From NCBI GenBank assembly GCA_947625385.1, contig CANQOB010000001.1, forward strand, positions 43,507 through 107,506: 64,000 bases of DNA, written 5' to 3'. Positions 15,674 to 24,882 of this stretch are shown here, piece by piece (positions within the stretch are counted from its first letter, which is position 1; each line of letters starts with the position of its first letter). This stretch comes from an uncultured Clostridia bacterium (lineage in GTDB: Bacteria; Bacillota; Clostridia; Christensenellales; Borkfalkiaceae). The position numbers were made by a program, and so were the translations under genes. The notes under the pieces were generated by a model that did not search any database, was not told the origin of the DNA, and saw nothing but the letters and a program-made list of their open reading frames with translations.

Positions 15674-16825
15674 TTATTGCCATTTTCGCGCTGTCTCGCG
15701 GAGGGCGTCCCACCATGACAGCGCAGGGGCGTCCTCGCCCGCCCGCAGCGTCACGCGTTTGACCTCCACGCCTCCCACATGGAGAGCCGCAAAACCGACC
15801 TCTGCGCCTGCGGCAACGGGCGCCCGCAGATCGGATATTTGGATATCAACGGCATAATCCCCCTTTTCCGACCGCTTGCAAAAGTACGTGAGCGGACTCT
15901 CCGCAACGACGGAGATCTCCTTTTTCTTGCTGCCCGCAACGGCGGCTTTGAGGTCGAGCTCTCCGCGCGGCAAAAGCGGCTTGCTCTCATACGTCGCAAA
16001 GGCGTAGTCGAACATCGAGGAAATGTCCGAAAATCTCTGTTGGGAGCTGTCCGCCCCGATGACGACGGCGACGAGCCGCATGTCGTCCCGCTTTGCGGTC
16101 GCAGCCAAGCAGAAACCCGCTTCGTTCGTAAATCCCGTCTTGCCGCCGTCGCAACCCCGATATGAGCGTATCAGCTTGTTGGTATTCGTGATCGAGGTCG
16201 TTCTGCCGTCGGGGTGCGGGAAATCTTCCAGCCAGACCTTGCAGAGCTCAAAATACTTTTCGTGCGAGGTGAGCGCACGGAGCATGAGCGCGACATCCTT
16301 CGCGCAGGAGTACTGCGGGTCTTTGGGGAGCCCAGTACAATTCGCAAACAGCGTATTGGTCGCGCCGAGCTCGGCTGCGCGTTTGTTCATCATGGCGACG
16401 AACCCCTCTTCGCTCCCCGCGATGCGCTCGGCGAGCGCGACACAGGAATCGTTTGCGGAACAGACCGCGACCGTCTTGACGAGCGCCTCCGCCGTATAGG
16501 AGAGCCCGGCGTCGAGAAAGACCTGTGAGCCGCCCATTCCCGAGGCATTTTCGCTCACCGTGATCATCTCGTCCCATGCGAGATTCCCGCTCTCTGCGGC
16601 TTCGAAGCAGAGCGTGAGCGTCATGATCTTGCACATGCTCGCGATGGGAAGCCGTTTTTCTTCCTCTTTGGTATAAACGACCGTGCCGCTATCCGCATCA
16701 CACAGATATGCCGCCTTGCAGACGGGCGAGAGCGCGTCACAGCTCGCGGCGTCCGACGCTTGTGCGGGAATCCCCGCCGTTGCGGCGGAGAGCGCCGCCA
16801 TTGCGATCATCCAAACTTTGTTCAT
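15674..16825 (-). CDS. dacB: D-alanyl-D-alanine carboxypeptidase, PBP5/DacB-like
   Basis: 383-residue S11 peptidase with a signal peptide (cleavage near AQA). Motifs: ASMCK (SxxK), SAN, KTGFT. It has a C-terminal beta domain (about 290-383) and ends in a predicted amphipathic segment ALSWWDALRETARKW, as expected for membrane association. It is the second DD-carboxypeptidase in 5 kb; location next to spoIIM suggests a sporulation DacB role in cortex cross-link control, although the housekeeping DacA function cannot be excluded. Confidence 0.88.
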   Translation of the reverse strand: MNKVWMIAMAALSAATAGIPAQASDAASCDALSPVCKAAYLCDADSGTVVYTKEEEKRLPIASMCKIMTLTLCFEAAESGNLAWDEMITVSENASGMGGSQVFLDAGLSYTAEALVKTVAVCSANDSCVALAERIAGSEEGFVAMMNKRAAELGATNTLFANCTGLPKDPQYSCAKDVALMLRALTSHEKYFELCKVWLEDFPHPDGRTTSITNTNKLIRSYRGCDGGKTGFTNEAGFCLAATAKRDDMRLVAVVIGADSSQQRFSDISSMFDYAFATYESKPLLPRGELDLKAAVAGSKKKEISVVAESPLTYFCKRSEKGDYAVDIQISDLRAPVAAGAEVGFAALHVGGVEVKRVTLRAGEDAPALSWWDALRETARKWQ

Positions 16826-16861
16826 ACCCGCAGTTTGTGCACTTTCCCCGAAAATAACCGC

Positions 16862-17458
16862 TTAAAAGAGATTTCCGAGCGGGTGAAATATGGCAAGCAA
16901 AAGAATTGCTTCCAAGAGACATACCGCCGCCACGAGGAGCAGGAAACAGCCGTAATCCCGCAAGAGATCGCAAAAGTCCTGTTTCCGGAAGCGGAAGCTG
17001 CGGGCGCGGCAACAGGAGACGGAAGAAGTGCAGATGAGAATAAAATCGATCATGAGGTGGACGGGCAGATACAAAACGAGCGCGACGATCGCGCCCGAGA
17101 CGCCGTAAGCGCCGAAGAACACGGCGATACAACCGCCGAACGTGTATGCCCGGTAGACCAAAACGGCGGGAATGAGCGCGAGCGCCGCCAAATGCACCCC
17201 CGCGGCCGTGCAGACCGCAACGAGGACCGCTCCGCCCGCCGTTCTCTCACAAAAGATGACAAAGACGCTCCTGTCCGCATAGCAGACGGAGTACAGGAAG
17301 CGGTCGCAGAGATTGAGAAGATAGTCATAAAAGAGCGCCGTCCCCGAAAAGACGATGCCGAGCAGCATCGCTACGGCAAACAGGATGGCGAGCGCGATGG
17401 GAACGGCTTTCCTTTCGAATGCGCGCGCGAAACGATCCCGCAAGAAAGAAAGGTTCAT
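16862..17458 (-). CDS. spoIIM: Stage II sporulation protein M-like membrane protein
   Basis: 198 residues with about five hydrophobic helices (residues 19-45, 75-100, 105-130, 135-150, 170-195). The length, topology and position beside dacB and spoIVB fit SpoIIM, part of the SpoIIDMP engulfment complex. Sequence motifs are weak, so the call depends on context. Upstream is a sigma-E-like pair (-35 ACATTTT at 17486-17492, 14 bp, -10 CATATCAT at 17464-17471), five bases from the ATG. The start codon also lies in a perfect 9-bp inverted repeat. Confidence 0.6.
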   Translation of the reverse strand: MNLSFLRDRFARAFERKAVPIALAILFAVAMLLGIVFSGTALFYDYLLNLCDRFLYSVCYADRSVFVIFCERTAGGAVLVAVCTAAGVHLAALALIPAVLVYRAYTFGGCIAVFFGAYGVSGAIVALVLYLPVHLMIDFILICTSSVSCCRARSFRFRKQDFCDLLRDYGCFLLLVAAVCLLEAILLLAIFHPLGNLF

Positions 17459-17475
17459 ATCCCATGATATGAACC
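17452..17475. promoter_or_regulatory. Inverted repeat containing the spoIIM start codon
   Basis: Perfect 9-bp arms GGTTCATAT (17452-17460) and ATATGAACC (17467-17475), 6-bp loop. The ATG is at 17458-17456. The repeat overlaps the putative sigma-E -10 box. Confidence 0.55.
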
Positions 17476-17491
17476 CTTCTCCGGAAAAATG

Positions 17492-18502
17492 TTAATCCCC
17501 TATCATCTGTTCGATACCGATGCCGTATCCGCGCGTCGGGTCGTTGAGAAACACATGAGTGACGGCGCCGATCAGTTTTCCGTTCTGCAAGATGGGGCTT
17601 CCGCTCATCCCCTGTACAATGCCGCCCGTCTCTTCGATCAACCGGGAATCCGTCACTTTGATGACGAAATTCTTGTTGTCGCGGTTGTTGGCATCCACCT
17701 TAACGATGTCGATGTCATACTTTTGCGGATAAACGCCGTCCACCGTCGAATAGATGACCGCTTTGCCGATGGTCGCCTCCGCAAGGGGCGCCGCCTCGAC
17801 GAGTTCGCAGTGGGAAAAGTCGTAATCCTCGGAAAATGTTCCGTAGAGACCGGTGTCCCCCACGCTCTCTGCCCTCCCGATGACGGTGTCGTTCAAAAAG
17901 AGTCCGCGGAGTTCCCCCGCTTTCCCGCGCTTTCCCTTGGTGACGCCGACCACGCTGCAACGGTACATCTGCGGGTCGGAGATCGTGAGAAGATTGTGGT
18001 CGTCGTCGCATACCGCGTGCCCGAGGGCGCCGAAGCGGTATGATTTGCTGTCCACGTAGGTCACCGTCCCTATCCCCGCGAGCGTATCGCGGATGAGAAC
18101 GCCGATTTTATAGCGCGACGACTTCTTATCCTTGACGGGACAGACCTTGACGGTCGCCGTCTCCCCCTTTCTCTGCAATGTAACCGAAACCTGCCGCCCT
18201 CCGCTGCGTTCGAGCGCGTCGTTGAGCTCGGAGATCGTCTTGACGCGGATGCCGTCGACGGCAACGATGGTGTCGCCGATACAGATTCCCGCGTCCTCCG
18301 CGGGATGGTGGAGCCCATCCTCGCTGACAACTTCGCTAAGACCGATCACTTCGGCGCCGCCCGCAGAGAGCATAAACCCCGCGGTCATGCCGCCGATATA
18401 ATATTTTGCCGTCGCCGCTTCTGCCGGAACGGAAGCGTTTCCGAAGAAAAATCCTGCCGACAGCAGCGCGGCGGCAAGGCATAAAAATTTCAGCTTACGC
18501 AT
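17492..18502 (-). CDS. spoIVB: SpoIVB signalling serine peptidase
   Basis: 336 residues: N-terminal signal/anchor (about 7-28), a PDZ domain (about 80-145; GICIGDTIVAVDGIRV) and an S55 peptidase domain with GALGHAVCDDDH (His) and GMSGSPILQNG (catalytic Ser). It is secreted from the forespore to trigger sigma-K activation. A sigma-G-like promoter is visible: GCATA, 18 bp, CAAATTA. The start codon sits in one arm of a 9-bp inverted repeat whose loop holds GGAGGT. In many clostridia spo0A follows this gene; here spoIIM does. Confidence 0.93.
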   Translation of the reverse strand: MRKLKFLCLAAALLSAGFFFGNASVPAEAATAKYYIGGMTAGFMLSAGGAEVIGLSEVVSEDGLHHPAEDAGICIGDTIVAVDGIRVKTISELNDALERSGGRQVSVTLQRKGETATVKVCPVKDKKSSRYKIGVLIRDTLAGIGTVTYVDSKSYRFGALGHAVCDDDHNLLTISDPQMYRCSVVGVTKGKRGKAGELRGLFLNDTVIGRAESVGDTGLYGTFSEDYDFSHCELVEAAPLAEATIGKAVIYSTVDGVYPQKYDIDIVKVDANNRDNKNFVIKVTDSRLIEETGGIVQGMSGSPILQNGKLIGAVTHVFLNDPTRGYGIGIEQMIGD

Positions 18503-18539
18503 TCATACCTCCGTTATACGGAAGTTAATTTGCGTAAGC
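18493..18539. promoter_or_regulatory. Inverted repeat over the spoIVB translation start
   Basis: Arms GCTTACGCA (18493-18501) and TGCGTAAGC (18531-18539), 29-bp loop containing the ribosome site and a smaller hairpin. The first codons (ATG at 18502-18500) pair with leader sequence. Confidence 0.55.
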
Positions 18540-18571
18540 CGAATCCTTTCTATGCGAATTTTGAAAATCCA

Positions 18572-20260
18572 TTAAAGGGAGTTTTTGTAAGCGGTGGCTT
18601 CTTCGATGAGGTCGCGCGCATGCGCGAGGACGTGCTCGCTCTCGCCCCCGATGAGACGGGCAAGTTCCGCAAGGCGCTCCCGACCCGCAGCTTCGCGGAT
18701 GGTCGTGACCGTTTTGGCGCCGATCTCCTTTTTCTCGATGACGAGGGAGGTGTCCGCGAACGCGGCGATCTGCGCGAGATGGGTCACGGCGATGAGTTGC
18801 ACGTTCTTTGCGATCTTTGCGAATTTTTCCGCGACGACGCGCGCCGTCTTGCCGCCGATTCCCGCATCGATCTCATCGAAAAGATATGTCCCGATTCCCC
18901 CCGCCGTGGAGAGCTGCGCCTTGACGGCGAGCATAAATCGGCTCATTTCGCCTCCGCTGATGATCTTGCCGAGTTCTTTGAGGGGTTCGCCCTTGTTTGC
19001 GGAGAATAAAAACCGAACGCCGCCGAGCCCCTCCGCGGTCGCTTTGCCGACGTCATCGAAGCTCTCTTCGTCGAACTGCACTTCGAAGCGGGCGGAAGGG
19101 ATATTCAGGGTGACGAGTTCATCCGTCACGCGCTTCGTAAAGCTTTCCGCCGCGCGTTTCCGCTCGTCAGTGAGCGCACAGCACGCCGCAAAGAGCGCTT
19201 TTTCCGTCGTTTGAAGTTCGTCGGTGAGTTCGCGGTAGCGCTCTCCGCTGTTTTCGAGGAGACGGTATTCCTCCTCGGCTTGTTGCGCGAACGCGAGCGC
19301 CGATTCCACGCTGCCGCCGTATTTCTTTTTGAGCGCCTTGATCTCGTCGTAGCGCGTTTCCACCCGCTCGACCTCGCGCTCGTCGACATCCAATTCCGCG
19401 ATGAACTCTTCCAGCCTTCCCGCAATATCGTCAAGTTCGGCAGCCGCGGCGTCCAATCTTTCGCTGAGCTCTTCGCAGCGGGAGTCGTACTTTTCGAGGG
19501 ACGCGACCGACCGCCGCGCGGAGCGAACCGCATCCGTTCCCCCTCCGTCCGCTACGAGTTCTTCGCGCGCGCCGTTCAAGCCTTCGAGAATTTTCTCGGC
19601 GCTGCGATAGCGGGTGCGCAGGGCGTTGAGCGTCTCATCCTCGCCGACCTTCGGCGAGACACGCCCGATCTCGTCGATCTGGTACCGCAGGATATCCATC
19701 CTGCGCGAACGTTCCCCTTCGTCGCCGCCGATCAGGCGCAGTTCGGAAAGAATTTCTTTCCGCTTCGAGAGCTGCTCTGCGACCGCGTTCTTTTTTTCGG
19801 AGACGGGTGCGCCCGCAATGGAATCGAGCAGTTTAAGTTGGTTGCTCTCTTTGAGAAGAAAGAAATGCTCGCTCTGCCCGTGCACGTCGACGAGACGGGA
19901 GGTGACTCTTCGCAGCATCGCCGCCGTCACCGTACAGCCGTTGAGTTTCAGCGTGCTCCTTCCGTCCTCCGTGAGCCTGCGCGAGACGATGAGCGAATCC
20001 TCCGCCTCGATGTCCATTTCTTCGAGCAAACGAAAGATCTCACGGTCATCCGTGAGAAATTCCGCCCGGACATAGCAATCCCGCTCCCCCGCGCGCACCA
20101 TGCTCTTGTCCGCTTTGGCGCCGAGAACAAAGTCAATCGAATCGAGAATGACCGATTTGCCCGAGCCCGTCTCCCCCGTCAGAACGTTGAGTCCTTCCGA
20201 AAATTCGAGCTCGGCATGGTCGATGAGCGCGACATGATGAATGACAAGACTTTTGAGCAT
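18572..20260 (-). CDS. recN: DNA repair protein RecN
   Basis: 562-residue SMC-like ATPase acting early in double-strand break repair. Walker A GETGSGKSVILDSI near residue 32, two coiled-coil arms in the middle, and the C-terminal head with LGKIISGGEMSRFMLAVK (signature) and YLFDEIDAGIGG (Walker B). One base separates its start from the argR stop; recN follows argR, the typical clostridial order. Conventional gene. Confidence 0.97.
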   Translation of the reverse strand: MLKSLVIHHVALIDHAELEFSEGLNVLTGETGSGKSVILDSIDFVLGAKADKSMVRAGERDCYVRAEFLTDDREIFRLLEEMDIEAEDSLIVSRRLTEDGRSTLKLNGCTVTAAMLRRVTSRLVDVHGQSEHFFLLKESNQLKLLDSIAGAPVSEKKNAVAEQLSKRKEILSELRLIGGDEGERSRRMDILRYQIDEIGRVSPKVGEDETLNALRTRYRSAEKILEGLNGAREELVADGGGTDAVRSARRSVASLEKYDSRCEELSERLDAAAAELDDIAGRLEEFIAELDVDEREVERVETRYDEIKALKKKYGGSVESALAFAQQAEEEYRLLENSGERYRELTDELQTTEKALFAACCALTDERKRAAESFTKRVTDELVTLNIPSARFEVQFDEESFDDVGKATAEGLGGVRFLFSANKGEPLKELGKIISGGEMSRFMLAVKAQLSTAGGIGTYLFDEIDAGIGGKTARVVAEKFAKIAKNVQLIAVTHLAQIAAFADTSLVIEKKEIGAKTVTTIREAAGRERLAELARLIGGESEHVLAHARDLIEEATAYKNSL

Positions 20261-20261
20261 A

Positions 20262-20717
20262 TCAAAGTTTGAGGAGCACGGACAGCTTGTCGCTCACCGC
20301 CTGCGCGCCCGCGGGCGTATCACAGATGACGAGGGTGGTGTCCACGCCGGCGACGGTCCCGACGACTTCGTGGTAGTCGAGCCGGTCGACGACGTTGCCC
20401 GCGCTGCCCCCGTTGCCGTTGATGGTTTTGAGAATGATCAAATTCCCGGCGACGCGAATCTCCTCAACGCAGTCCTGGAAGAGCGAGCGCAGTTTGTCGG
20501 AGATCCCGCCCTCTTTTTCGGTGATCGTCGCATACCGGAAACGGCGCTTGCTGCCCTTGACCTTGAAAAGATGCAATTCCTTGATGTCGCGCGAAGCGGT
20601 GGCTTGCGTGACGGAAAAGTTGCATGCGGCGAGCTCTGCGCACAGCTCCTCCTGTGTTTCGATCTCTTTTTCCTTGATGATCTCCAATATTTTTGCGTGA
20701 CGGGCGCTTCTCATCAT
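20262..20717 (-). CDS. argR: Arginine repressor ArgR/AhrC
   Basis: 151 residues: winged-helix N-terminal half with the ArgR motif VTQATASRDIKELHL, and the C-terminal hexamerisation/arginine-binding half (GTVAGVDTTLVICDTPAGA). It regulates arginine synthesis and catabolism. Start: GAGAGGTG precedes tandem ATG codons; either could be used. It lies 18 bp after nadK. Confidence 0.94.
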   Translation of the reverse strand: MMRSARHAKILEIIKEKEIETQEELCAELAACNFSVTQATASRDIKELHLFKVKGSKRRFRYATITEKEGGISDKLRSLFQDCVEEIRVAGNLIILKTINGNGGSAGNVVDRLDYHEVVGTVAGVDTTLVICDTPAGAQAVSDKLSVLLKL

Positions 20718-20735
20718 AATGAATCACCTCTCAGA

Positions 20736-21521
20736 TCATTTGATTTTTTCCGTCAATCTGCGGAAGAAACCGTTCCGTTCTCTCGTCAGAAAGACGGCGC
20801 ATTGTTCGGATTTTTTGATTTCGATCTCCTCATTCGGCGTCGCGCGTCCCAAAAACACGCCGTCCCCGTAGACGAGCAGCGTCCCGTCCTTGGAAAAGAC
20901 GGAGAGCCTGCTGTCATCCGGCAGCGCAACGGGACGCGACCGCAGCGAAAAAGCGCATACGGGCGTCATGAGAAAGGTCTTGCAGTCGGGAGTCAGGATA
21001 CATCCGCCCGCGGAGAGCGAATAGGCGGTGGAACCGGTGGGCGTGGCAATGATGAGCCCGTCCGCGGAAAATTCCCCCGCTGCGCTGCCGTCGACGCGGA
21101 TAGAGACCGTGACGACATGCGCGGTCTCCCGTCCGGAGATCTCGCGCTGCAACGAGACTTCGTTCAGACAGAGGCAGGACGTTCCCCCGACTTCCACTTG
21201 GAGCATGGAGCGCGTGACCGTCGGACAGTTTCGGTCGAGCACGAGCGGAACGGCTTCCAAGAGCTCTTCGCGTCCGAATTCCGTGAGAAACCCGATCGTC
21301 CCGAAATTGACGGCGACGAGCGGGATCCCCTCCGCGCATGCACGCTTTGCGGCATGCAGGACGGTCCCGTCCCCCCCGAGAACGACAAGCCTGTCCACCC
21401 CGCCGATCCCGGCGGCGTCCGAAAAACAGGTCGCTTCCGCACCTGCCCTACGGAGCGCGGCGACAAGCGCGCGCAGAGCCTCTTCCTCGACATTCGCGTT
21501 GTGGTAAATCCCTACTTTCAC
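20736..21521 (-). CDS. nadK: NAD kinase
   Basis: About 261 residues; phosphorylates NAD to NADP. Motifs: VVLGGDGTVLHA (GGDG), NEVSLQR and ATPTGSTAYSLSAGG. I use the GTG at 21521, which has GGGGTG eight bases upstream and gives the usual start VKVGIYHN; an upstream ATG in frame lies within the promoter (-35 TTGCTT, 17 bp, -10 TATAAT). First gene of a nadK-argR-recN transcription unit. Confidence 0.93.
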   Translation of the reverse strand: MKVGIYHNANVEEEALRALVAALRRAGAEATCFSDAAGIGGVDRLVVLGGDGTVLHAAKRACAEGIPLVAVNFGTIGFLTEFGREELLEAVPLVLDRNCPTVTRSMLQVEVGGTSCLCLNEVSLQREISGRETAHVVTVSIRVDGSAAGEFSADGLIIATPTGSTAYSLSAGGCILTPDCKTFLMTPVCAFSLRSRPVALPDDSRLSVFSKDGTLLVYGDGVFLGRATPNEEIEIKKSEQCAVFLTRERNGFFRRLTEKIK

Positions 21522-21549
21522 GGCATCTTCACCCCGAATATGCAAGTAT

Positions 21550-21578
21550 ATTATATACATTTATACGAATAAAAGCAA
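21550..21578 (-). promoter_or_regulatory. nadK-argR-recN promoter
   Basis: Minus strand TTGCTT (21573-21578), 17-bp spacer, TATAAT (21550-21555). Confidence 0.75.
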
Positions 21579-21598
21579 GCGTTTTTGCAAAAAAATTC

Positions 21599-22363
21599 TT
21601 AAATTTCCAAAAAATTTTCAGAGTTATTCAAAAAGACGTCTTTGCGGACGGGGTTTCCTCCCCGTTCGAGAAAAACGATGTATTCCACATTCTTTTTGGG
21701 CAAAACGGGCGCGGGAACGACGCCGCGCGGCGCAAGTGAGAGCGCAACGCAAAAATCATAAAACGATTCGAGAAGCGGTCTGTGGCGGGAGAGCGGAAGA
21801 ATCCCGCTCTTCCCGAGTCCCTTCCCCCCGCATTCGAACTGTGGCTTAAAGAGGACGAATGCCCTGCCGCCGTCGGACAGAATCTCGCGGACGGCAGGGA
21901 GCACGAGCCGAAGAGAGATAAAACTGAGGTCGGATACGACGTCGTCGATCGGCTCGGGGAAATCCTCCCGCGAAAGATAGCGCGCATTCGTCCTGTCCAT
22001 GACGACGACGGAAGGGTCGGCGGCGAGGCGTGCGTCCAGCTGGCTCTCCCCGACGTCGACGCAGTAAACTTTGCGCGCGCCGCGGCGGAGCAGGCAGTCG
22101 GTAAATCCGCCCGTGCTCGCGCCGAGATCGGCAACGGTGCGCCCCGAAACGCTCTCTCCGAAGAAAGACAGACCGCGCTCGAGCTTTTTTCCGCCGTTCG
22201 AAACGAAATCCATGCCCTCCGAGACCGTAAAACAGTCTCCTTCCGAAACCTCGTCATCGGGAGAGAGCGCGCGGCCGCCGCGGGAAATGCGCCCCGCTTT
22301 GAGCGCCTCCTGCGCCTTGGTGCGCGAGCCGAACCGCGCCGCAAAGAATTTATCCGCGCGCAT
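21599..22363 (-). CDS. tlyA: TlyA-family rRNA 2'-O-methyltransferase
   Basis: 254 residues: S4 domain (MRADKFFAARFGSRTKAQEA) then an FtsJ-like Rossmann methyltransferase with the SAM loop VADLGASTGGFTDCLL. Members methylate 16S/23S rRNA cytidines. ATG 22363 follows GAGGAG and overlaps the dxs stop by 14 bases; a longer upstream reading is unlikely. Genomic order dxs-tlyA-nadK-argR-recN is standard for clostridia. Confidence 0.93.
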   Translation of the reverse strand: MRADKFFAARFGSRTKAQEALKAGRISRGGRALSPDDEVSEGDCFTVSEGMDFVSNGGKKLERGLSFFGESVSGRTVADLGASTGGFTDCLLRRGARKVYCVDVGESQLDARLAADPSVVVMDRTNARYLSREDFPEPIDDVVSDLSFISLRLVLPAVREILSDGGRAFVLFKPQFECGGKGLGKSGILPLSRHRPLLESFYDFCVALSLAPRGVVPAPVLPKKNVEYIVFLERGGNPVRKDVFLNNSENFLEI

Positions 22364-24050
22364 ACAGCTCCTCGATGCGGGCATAGATCTCCTCTTCGGA
22401 GAGCCCGTATTTCTTCATGAGGTCGGAAGATGCGCCGTGCGGAATGAACGCATCGGGATAGCCGAACGAGTACACCTGCTTGCCGCTCCCCGCAAGCGCG
22501 CGGGCGACGCTCTCGCCGAATCCGCCCGCAAGCACGTTGTCCTCCAAGGTCACAACGTACTTCTCCCTCATGGAAGCGAGGAATCCGATATCGAGAGGCT
22601 TGATAAAGCGCACGTTCACGAGGCGGAAGCATATCCCCGCCCGCACCGCGCGCGCATAGACGGAATTTGCGATACGGATACACCGCTCGCCTGCCGCAAG
22701 GATAATTATGTCTGACATAGTACCTTGCAAAACCTCGAATTTCCCAAAGTCGACCTCGCCGCAGGCGCCCTCTTCGCCCGTTCGGGGATAGCGAATCGCG
22801 AGCGGCGTCTCCCACGAGACGCTTTTTTGCAAGATCTTACGGAATTCCGCGATGTTCTTCGGCGCGACGATGGCGAGATTGGGAATCATGGAAAGATAGG
22901 AGAGGTCGAACACCCCTTGATGGGTCTCTCCGTCCTCCCCCGTCACCCCGGCTCTGTCCACACAGAAGGTGACGGGCAGCTTTTGCAGACAGATATCGTG
23001 GATGATCTCGTCGAAACTGCGCTGTAAGAAGGTAGAATACACCGCATAATAGGGACGCATGCCCCCCGCGGCAAGCCCCGCGGCAAGCACCGTCGCATGC
23101 TCCTCGCAGATTCCGACGTCGAATGCCCGATCGGGAAATTTCTTGAAAAAAGTCCTCAGCCCCAAGCTGTCCGTCATCGCCGCAGTCACGGCGACGACGC
23201 GGCTGTCCCGCTCCGCGATCGCGCAGAGTTCTTCGCCGAGCGCCGCGGAATACTCGCGGGCAGCGGGGTGCGGGCTGATGCCGTGCGTCTCCATGGGCGC
23301 GCTTTCGGAAAACGGATATCCGAGCCCCTTTCGCGTGACGGCATGCAAGAGAACGCACCCCGAACGGAGCTCCTCCTTTGCTTCCTGTAAGGCGGGGATG
23401 AGTTCGTCGAGATCGTTTCCGTTGACGGGTCCCAAATAGCGGATGCCGTATCGCGCGAACAGCTCCAGATCTCCCTTTTGCGCCTTAATCTCCTCCAAGA
23501 CCTCGTGCGCGCCGCCCTGTGTCGGCGCGATCGACATGCCGTTGTCATTCAAAATGATGAGAATCCGCGTGGAGAGCGCGGAGAGGCTGTTGAGCGCCTC
23601 GTAGATGAGCCCGTTCTGGAAGGAACCGTCCCCCACGACGGCGATCACGATGCATGTCTCCTTATGGAGATCGCGCGCCTTTGCGATTCCGAGCGCCGCG
23701 GAGATCGCCGTGCCGGCGTGCCCCGTTCCGTAGCAATCGTATTCGCTCTCTTCGCGCTTGGGGAACCCGGACAGTCCGCCCTCTTTGCGGAGCGTGTGGA
23801 AGAGCCGCGCTCTTCCCGAAAGCAATTTATGCGTATAACATTGGTGCCCGACGTCAAAGACCACCTTGTCGCGCGGAAAATCAAACACGCGGTGCAAAGC
23901 GATCGTGAGCTCCACCGCGCCGAGATTGGACGAAAGATGTCCGCCGCAGACGGATACCGTGCGGAAGATCTCCTCCCGCAGGGTCTCCGCAAGCATTTTC
24001 AGTTGGGAAAGAGAGGCGTTTTTCACCTCTCCGACGTCAATGTTTCTCAT
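22350..24050 (-). CDS. dxs: 1-deoxy-D-xylulose-5-phosphate synthase
   Basis: 566-residue thiamine-diphosphate enzyme, first step of the MEP isoprenoid pathway. Motifs: VGHQCYTHKLLSGR, VGDGSFQNG for ThDP/Mg, and the transketolase-like EEHATVLAAGLA with the proton-relay Glu. It is shorter than the usual 600-630 residues, at the compact end seen in Firmicutes. ATG 24050 is one base beyond the ispA stop. Oddity: a dispersed-repeat copy lies in frame and encodes LQGTMSDII between two beta segments of the C-terminal domain, apparently tolerated in a surface loop. Confidence 0.95.
   Translation of the reverse strand: MRNIDVGEVKNASLSQLKMLAETLREEIFRTVSVCGGHLSSNLGAVELTIALHRVFDFPRDKVVFDVGHQCYTHKLLSGRARLFHTLRKEGGLSGFPKREESEYDCYGTGHAGTAISAALGIAKARDLHKETCIVIAVVGDGSFQNGLIYEALNSLSALSTRILIILNDNGMSIAPTQGGAHEVLEEIKAQKGDLELFARYGIRYLGPVNGNDLDELIPALQEAKEELRSGCVLLHAVTRKGLGYPFSESAPMETHGISPHPAAREYSAALGEELCAIAERDSRVVAVTAAMTDSLGLRTFFKKFPDRAFDVGICEEHATVLAAGLAAGGMRPYYAVYSTFLQRSFDEIIHDICLQKLPVTFCVDRAGVTGEDGETHQGVFDLSYLSMIPNLAIVAPKNIAEFRKILQKSVSWETPLAIRYPRTGEEGACGEVDFGKFEVLQGTMSDIIILAAGERCIRIANSVYARAVRAGICFRLVNVRFIKPLDIGFLASMREKYVVTLEDNVLAGGFGESVARALAGSGKQVYSFGYPDAFIPHGASSDLMKKYGLSEEEIYARIEELYARG
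22707..22733 (+). repeat. Dispersed repeat, copy 4, inside dxs
   Basis: TATGTCTGACATAGTACC followed by TTGCAAAAC. The first 13 bases are a perfect dyad. Antisense to dxs, it is read in frame as LQGTMSDII. Confidence 0.8.
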
Positions 24051-24051
24051 A

Positions 24052-24882
24052 TCAATTTTGACGCATGCGCACGAAATCCACGGCGCCGCACAGAAATTCC
24101 GTATCGAACCCGGCGCCCTGCAAAATCGACTTGCACTCTTCCGAGCAAGCCTCGACGCGCCGACGGGCACGCTCTTCGCCGTACACTTTCAGCGCCGTGA
24201 GCCGCCCTTCCTCCCCGCTGTCCAAAAGATCGTCCGTGAGCTGGAACAACAGTCCGAGTTCGTTTCCGAACCGCAAAAGGCGGTCGACCTCCCTGCCCGC
24301 GATGCAGCCTGCGGCCCCGAGGGGCGCCGCGATCATTTCTCCCGTCTTGTGCGCGTGGATGAACAGGAGCTCGCCCTCGCCCGCGTCCTCTCTTTCTCCG
24401 TAGAGAAGATCTGCCGACTGACCTGCGATCATGCCGCAGGGACCTGCCGCATGCGCGATGAGGCGGGCTGCCGCAAGCTGTCCCGCGCCCCGTTCCGCCG
24501 CCGAAAAGAGCAGTTCGAACGCGTGGGACAACAGCGCGTCCCCGGCAAGAATCGCATTCCCCACGCCGAATTTTCGGTGATTGGACGGCATTCCGCGGCG
24601 GAAGTCATCGTCGTCCATGCCGGGGAGATCGTCATGGATGAGCGAATATGTATGGATACATTCGATCGCCACGGCGATGTCCGCTTCCGCGGGAAGCTCC
24701 CTGCCGAGCGCGTCGAGCGTGGCGAGAAAGAGCACCGGGCGCAGCCGTTTCCCGCCGGCAAGCAGGGAATATTGCATGCTTTCGGAGAGAATCTCCGGGA
24801 AAAACTTCATATCCGCGCATGCCGCAGAGAGCATCCCCTCGAATTGCGCGCGATAATGCCCGTATCGTTCGGAGAAATTCAT
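24052..24882 (-). CDS. ispA: Polyprenyl (farnesyl) diphosphate synthase
   Basis: 276 residues. Both aspartate-rich motifs are present: DDLPGMDDDD (first) and LTDDLLD (second), together with GGKRLRPVL. It condenses isopentenyl diphosphate with allylic diphosphates. ATG 24882 overlaps the folD stop (ATGA). XseB/XseA, which often precede ispA in this order, are absent. Confidence 0.94.
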   Translation of the reverse strand: MNFSERYGHYRAQFEGMLSAACADMKFFPEILSESMQYSLLAGGKRLRPVLFLATLDALGRELPAEADIAVAIECIHTYSLIHDDLPGMDDDDFRRGMPSNHRKFGVGNAILAGDALLSHAFELLFSAAERGAGQLAAARLIAHAAGPCGMIAGQSADLLYGEREDAGEGELLFIHAHKTGEMIAAPLGAAGCIAGREVDRLLRFGNELGLLFQLTDDLLDSGEEGRLTALKVYGEERARRRVEACSEECKSILQGAGFDTEFLCGAVDFVRMRQN

